Shown piece by piece: positions 60,955-64,000 of a stretch of 64,000 nt of DNA. Location of the stretch: assembly GCA_028564675.1 (NCBI GenBank), contig JAOVVO010000031.1, forward strand, positions 186,001 to 250,000, in the 5' to 3' direction. This DNA comes from Onchocerca lupi. Taxonomy: Eukaryota; Nematoda; Chromadorea; Rhabditida; Onchocercidae. Each line of letters starts with the position of its first letter. Within the stretch, counting starts at the first letter, position 1. The position numbers and the translations under genes are program-made. The notes below the pieces were generated by a model. It saw only the letters and a program-made list of their open reading frames with translations, made no database searches and was not told the DNA's origin.

Positions 60955-60956
60955 AG
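60955..60956 (+). promoter_or_regulatory. Probable SL trans-splice acceptor of glucose transporter gene
   Basis: A TTTCATTTTAG acceptor lies four bases before the ATG at 60961. Confidence 0.5.
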
Positions 60957-60960
60957 AAAA

Positions 60961-63900
60961 ATGCAATTTCCAACAGCAAAACTTCTTCTTACTGGAATTT
61001 TTGTGGTACTTGGAGGTGGATTTAATTTTGGTTTTCAACTTTCAATTATTAATCCAATGGGTAAAGTGTTGCAACAATTTTTAGCACAATCATTAGAAAG
61101 GTTATTTGATGATTATTATTATTTGCCTTTTCTTTTTTCCAAAGATAATATTTGCTATTGAAATAAAATTGGTATTCATATTCTATTAATTAAAATACTA
61201 AAAAAATTAGGTTAAATTCATTCATTGTTTTTAAACCTAAAACTTTGATTATTCCTTGTTTTTAACTTAACGATGAAATTTTGATTGTACAAAACAAGTT
61301 TGTGATAAAATTTAAAAACAACACTTTGTAAAAGACACTTATCAGCTAATTAGTTGGAAAGAATTCAAAAATTAGCAATTTAAAATGAATTTTTCAAGTA
61401 AGAACTGTCAAAATTTATTTCATTAAAATGCATGTCTGAAAATGATTTTTAAGTTGTCAAAATGAATTATTCAAAATTTAATTTGTCAAAATTAGTCATC
61501 TAAAAGTTAACCATCTGAAAATGACATTCAAAATGATCAATTTTAACCAATCCAAAAATTTTTTATCAAAATTAGCTATTTAAAATTTGTCAATTCAATC
61601 TTTTTAAATTAATTTTTGCAAATTTATACTAATAATCAAAATTTTGAAAATATATATCATCTATCATATTTTCATGGTAGGGATTAATTTTTTACATCAT
61701 TGTTAATTAATTAATAGTTGATGAAATTATCATTTTTTACCTACCAAAATCATTTTCTTATCGAAACATTTATCAAACTAACCTCATCAAAGTTATTAAA
61801 ATAAGCATCTTATTTCGTTATCAAAATAGTATCAAATTAAATCTACTAAAGTTATTTCCTTATTAAAATATTCTCAAGTTAAATTTAGTAAAATAATTTT
61901 TTTATGACTAATTTTATCAAATTAAACTTATCAAAATTATTGCCTTGTTAAAGTATTTATTAAATTCACCTGACCAAAATTATTTCCCACATCAAAATAT
62001 TTTATCAAATTAATCTTATCAAAGTTATTTCATCATCAAAAATAATTATCTTATTTTCTTATCAAAATACTATCAAATTAAACATAGCTGAGATTATTTC
62101 CTTATCAAAATACTTATCAAATTTAATTTATTAAAATTAAAATTCTATTTGTAGTCGTTATGGTATAAAATTTTCGGAATTATCAATTCGATTATTTTGG
62201 TCATTCGTTGTTGGAATTTTATTTATTGGTGCAATTATTGGTGCTACAGTAGTACCATCGATCATTAATCGTATTGGTTCACGACGGTCATTAATATTTA
62301 TCGGAATTGTTTGTTTTTTTTTTCTTAAAATTTAATTTGAATTTAAATTTAAATTTTCATATCGTTAATTTTAAAAATGAATTTAAAAAAATTTATTTTA
62401 CATACTTTATTTGTTCTTAAAATATTCCGGAATAAACTCAACTGGATTAATTAGCTGCCGAAAATCAATGCTAAAACTTGAATAAGTTCAAAGAGAAAAA
62501 AAGCGATAAACTGCAAAATTTACTCACATTACTGTAGCTTTGTACGGTATCGAATATTTACAGAATCCATTTGATATATTTTGGTTGTACTGTAATTTAC
62601 CTAAATTTCCATGTAATAATTAGGTAATTAGTCGTTTAATAATATTAATGATTGAAAATTTAATGCTATTACTTTTTTTTTAGTCAGAACTCTTTTAGAT
62701 TTTTAATTCGTTAATTAACATTTCCATAAATGATCTATTTCAATTTATTATCATAATTCTTGAAAAATAGTTTTTAATTTCAAATAATTATACTCTGAAT
62801 GTTTATTTTTTGATATGATGATAAAGAAATTTACTGAACATAAACAAATAAATAAGAAAAATTTTAAATTTAATTACTAAAATATTACAAAAAAAAAAAA
62901 AAAAAATCCAACTATCAAAAAATTGTTCTTTTAATTTAATTTGACTATTTTTTTCTCGTTTTTATTCAAAATTTTTTTGTTAAAATAAAAATTTTTATTT
63001 TATTGAAATTATTAATTTTAGTTAATGATTGTTGCTCTTTTCTTATCACCTTTATCACAATATGCAAATATTGCGGAATTATTTGTTCTTTCACGATTTA
63101 TCGTTGGTATTTGTGTTGGAATGAGTACTACTGTACAAGGTGTATTCTTAACAGAAATTAGTCCAGGTAATTTATTTTAATTACTCGAGAATTATATTTG
63201 AAATTGAATTCAAAATTGAATTATATCATTTAATACATAAAATATTTATAAATAAATGCAATATAATGAACTTTAAATGATCGTTTAATAGTTTTTGTCA
63301 CACTAATTAAATATTAATATTTTATCGATTAAAGTTTTAGTTAAAAAAAAAAAAAAAAGAAAAAGCATTTCTTAAAATATCAATTTTATCAAAAGTGTAG
63401 TGATAGAAGACTTTTTTAATATACAATGACAATTTCTTCTTTTTTATTTTAATTTCTTTGATCAATTATATTTTTCGCAAAAATTTTTTCTAAAATAGCA
63501 AAAATTTTTAATAAAAAAAAAAAAAAAGAAAAAGTTCTTCAATCAAAATTTTATCATTTCTTCTAATCATGAAAATTATAACTTTTAAAAGTTTCAAATT
63601 TTTTTTTTTTTTTTTTTTGTAATTAAAAGAAAAGACTTTTAAAAATTTTGGTATTTATGACTAAATGAAAAGACAAAGTTTTTGTTTTTTTAAAAAAAAA
63701 TCTTTTTTTTTCATTAAAAAACTATTGCAAAAATTATTTTGCTAAAAATGTAATTAACCGAAAAATAAAATGAAATGAAAGTAAAAAAAAACAGAAGAAA
63801 CTATTTTTAAACATTTAAAAGATTATCTTTGCAACATTTATGTTTAATTGATAAGTCAAGAAATGTTCCTTTTTTTGCATCAAATATTAAAACAAAACAA

Positions 63901-64000
63901 AAGAATGGCAAATTTGAAAAAAAAAAAAAAAATTGTCGAAAATTTTAGAATAAATTTCAATTTATAGTTTTTTTTTTTCACGTATCAAAATTTTGATATC
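60961..64000 (+). CDS. Facilitative glucose transporter (SLC2/GLUT family), 5' part
   Basis: Three exons are visible, 60961-61100, 62155-62308 and 63022-63166, joined in phases 2 and 0 and leaving phase 1 at 63166. They encode the first 146 residues; the rest lies beyond the window. Seen: transmembrane segment 1 with the sugar-porter GGGFNFGFQLSIINPM stretch, segment 2 (WSFVVGILFIGAIIGATVVP), and the cytoplasmic loop NRIGSRRS, which matches the G-R-x-G-R-R signature between segments 2 and 3. Segments 3 and 4 follow, ending GVFLTEISPG, the usual E-I-S/A-P motif after segment 4. Major facilitator family sugar uniporters normally have 12 segments and about 480-500 residues. Substrate cannot be told from this part. 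Both introns are long for the window. Intron 1 contains a degenerate tandem array. Confidence 0.85.
61375..61625. repeat. Degenerate repeat rich in GTCAAAATT words
   Basis: Short units resembling GTCAAAATTAGTCATCTAAAA or GTCAAAATGAATTATTCAAA recur at irregular spacing in intron 1 of the transporter gene. They grade into the better-ordered array downstream. Confidence 0.5.
61740..62145. repeat. Degenerate tandem array, unit about 43 bp
   Basis: Eight or nine diverged units follow the plan AAAATTATTTCCTTATCAAAA, then TATTTATCAAATTAAACTTATC. Two units carry a shared insertion with ATCTTATTTCGTTATC/ATCTTATTTTCTTATC, giving longer repeats of about 60-70 bp. The array sits in intron 1, immediately before exon 2 of the transporter. 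Confidence 0.7.

Noticed and set aside
1..64000. Bacterial (Wolbachia-type) insertion, CRISPR array, viral genes
   Set aside because: No long uninterrupted bacterial-style frames, no regularly spaced identical repeats with unique spacers, and no viral gene set were seen.

Overview
The window looks like nuclear DNA from a nematode, most likely a clade III (spirurid/filarial) species. It is very A+T-rich by eye and full of T and A homopolymers. Genes are split into many short exons with TTTTCAG or TTTTAG acceptors. A nematode sperm-specific (MSP-fold) gene is present, and several start codons sit just downstream of an orphan splice acceptor, as expected for spliced-leader (SL) trans-splicing. 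I saw no long uninterrupted bacterial reading frame, so there is no sign of an endosymbiont insertion. Genus and species cannot be told from this sequence alone.

Layout: 1-7566 is A+T-rich and gene-poor, with one exon-like minus-strand block at 3612-3731. 7567-9452 (+) is a two-exon small heat-shock protein with long tails. 11266-11338 (+) is tRNA-Lys(CTT). 11891-16421 (+) is a ten-exon AGGF1-type OCRE/FHA/G-patch protein. 17647-18478 (-) is a two-exon sperm-specific MSP-domain protein. 18479-23245 is intergenic, with an A-rich strand-skewed block and a G+C-richer promoter-like block. 23246-28012 and 28898-33640 (+) are two neighbouring multi-exon genes, here called A and B. 35318-41499 (+) is the tRNA guanine-26 dimethyltransferase TRM1. 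44495-50215 (+) is an unrecognised Pro/Ser/Arg-rich nuclear-type protein. 51524-56533 (+) is a double-AAA ATPase of the AFG2/SPATA5 (C. elegans CDC-48.3) type. 60961 to the window end (+) is the first part of a facilitative glucose transporter (SLC2/GLUT).

Most of these are single-copy housekeeping genes with no shared pathway. TRM1 and the tRNA gene both concern tRNA, AFG2 works in ribosome maturation, and AGGF1-type proteins are nuclear RNA-associated, but nothing shows they act together. The exception is the tandem pair A/B. Both end in the same zinc-ribbon module, interrupted at the same codon. Gene A also carries an integrase-type HHCC zinc domain without an integrase core, and gene B a FLYWCH-like zinc finger plus a basic nuclear-localisation stretch. 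They look like transposon-derived DNA-binding proteins kept as host genes, and they are the most novel feature here.

Method and limits: exon borders were read by hand from reading frame, splice-site signals and phase continuity. For nine of the ten protein genes the phases join into one frame, with the uncertain junctions flagged in each entry; for gene A the first junction is unresolved. No database search was possible.
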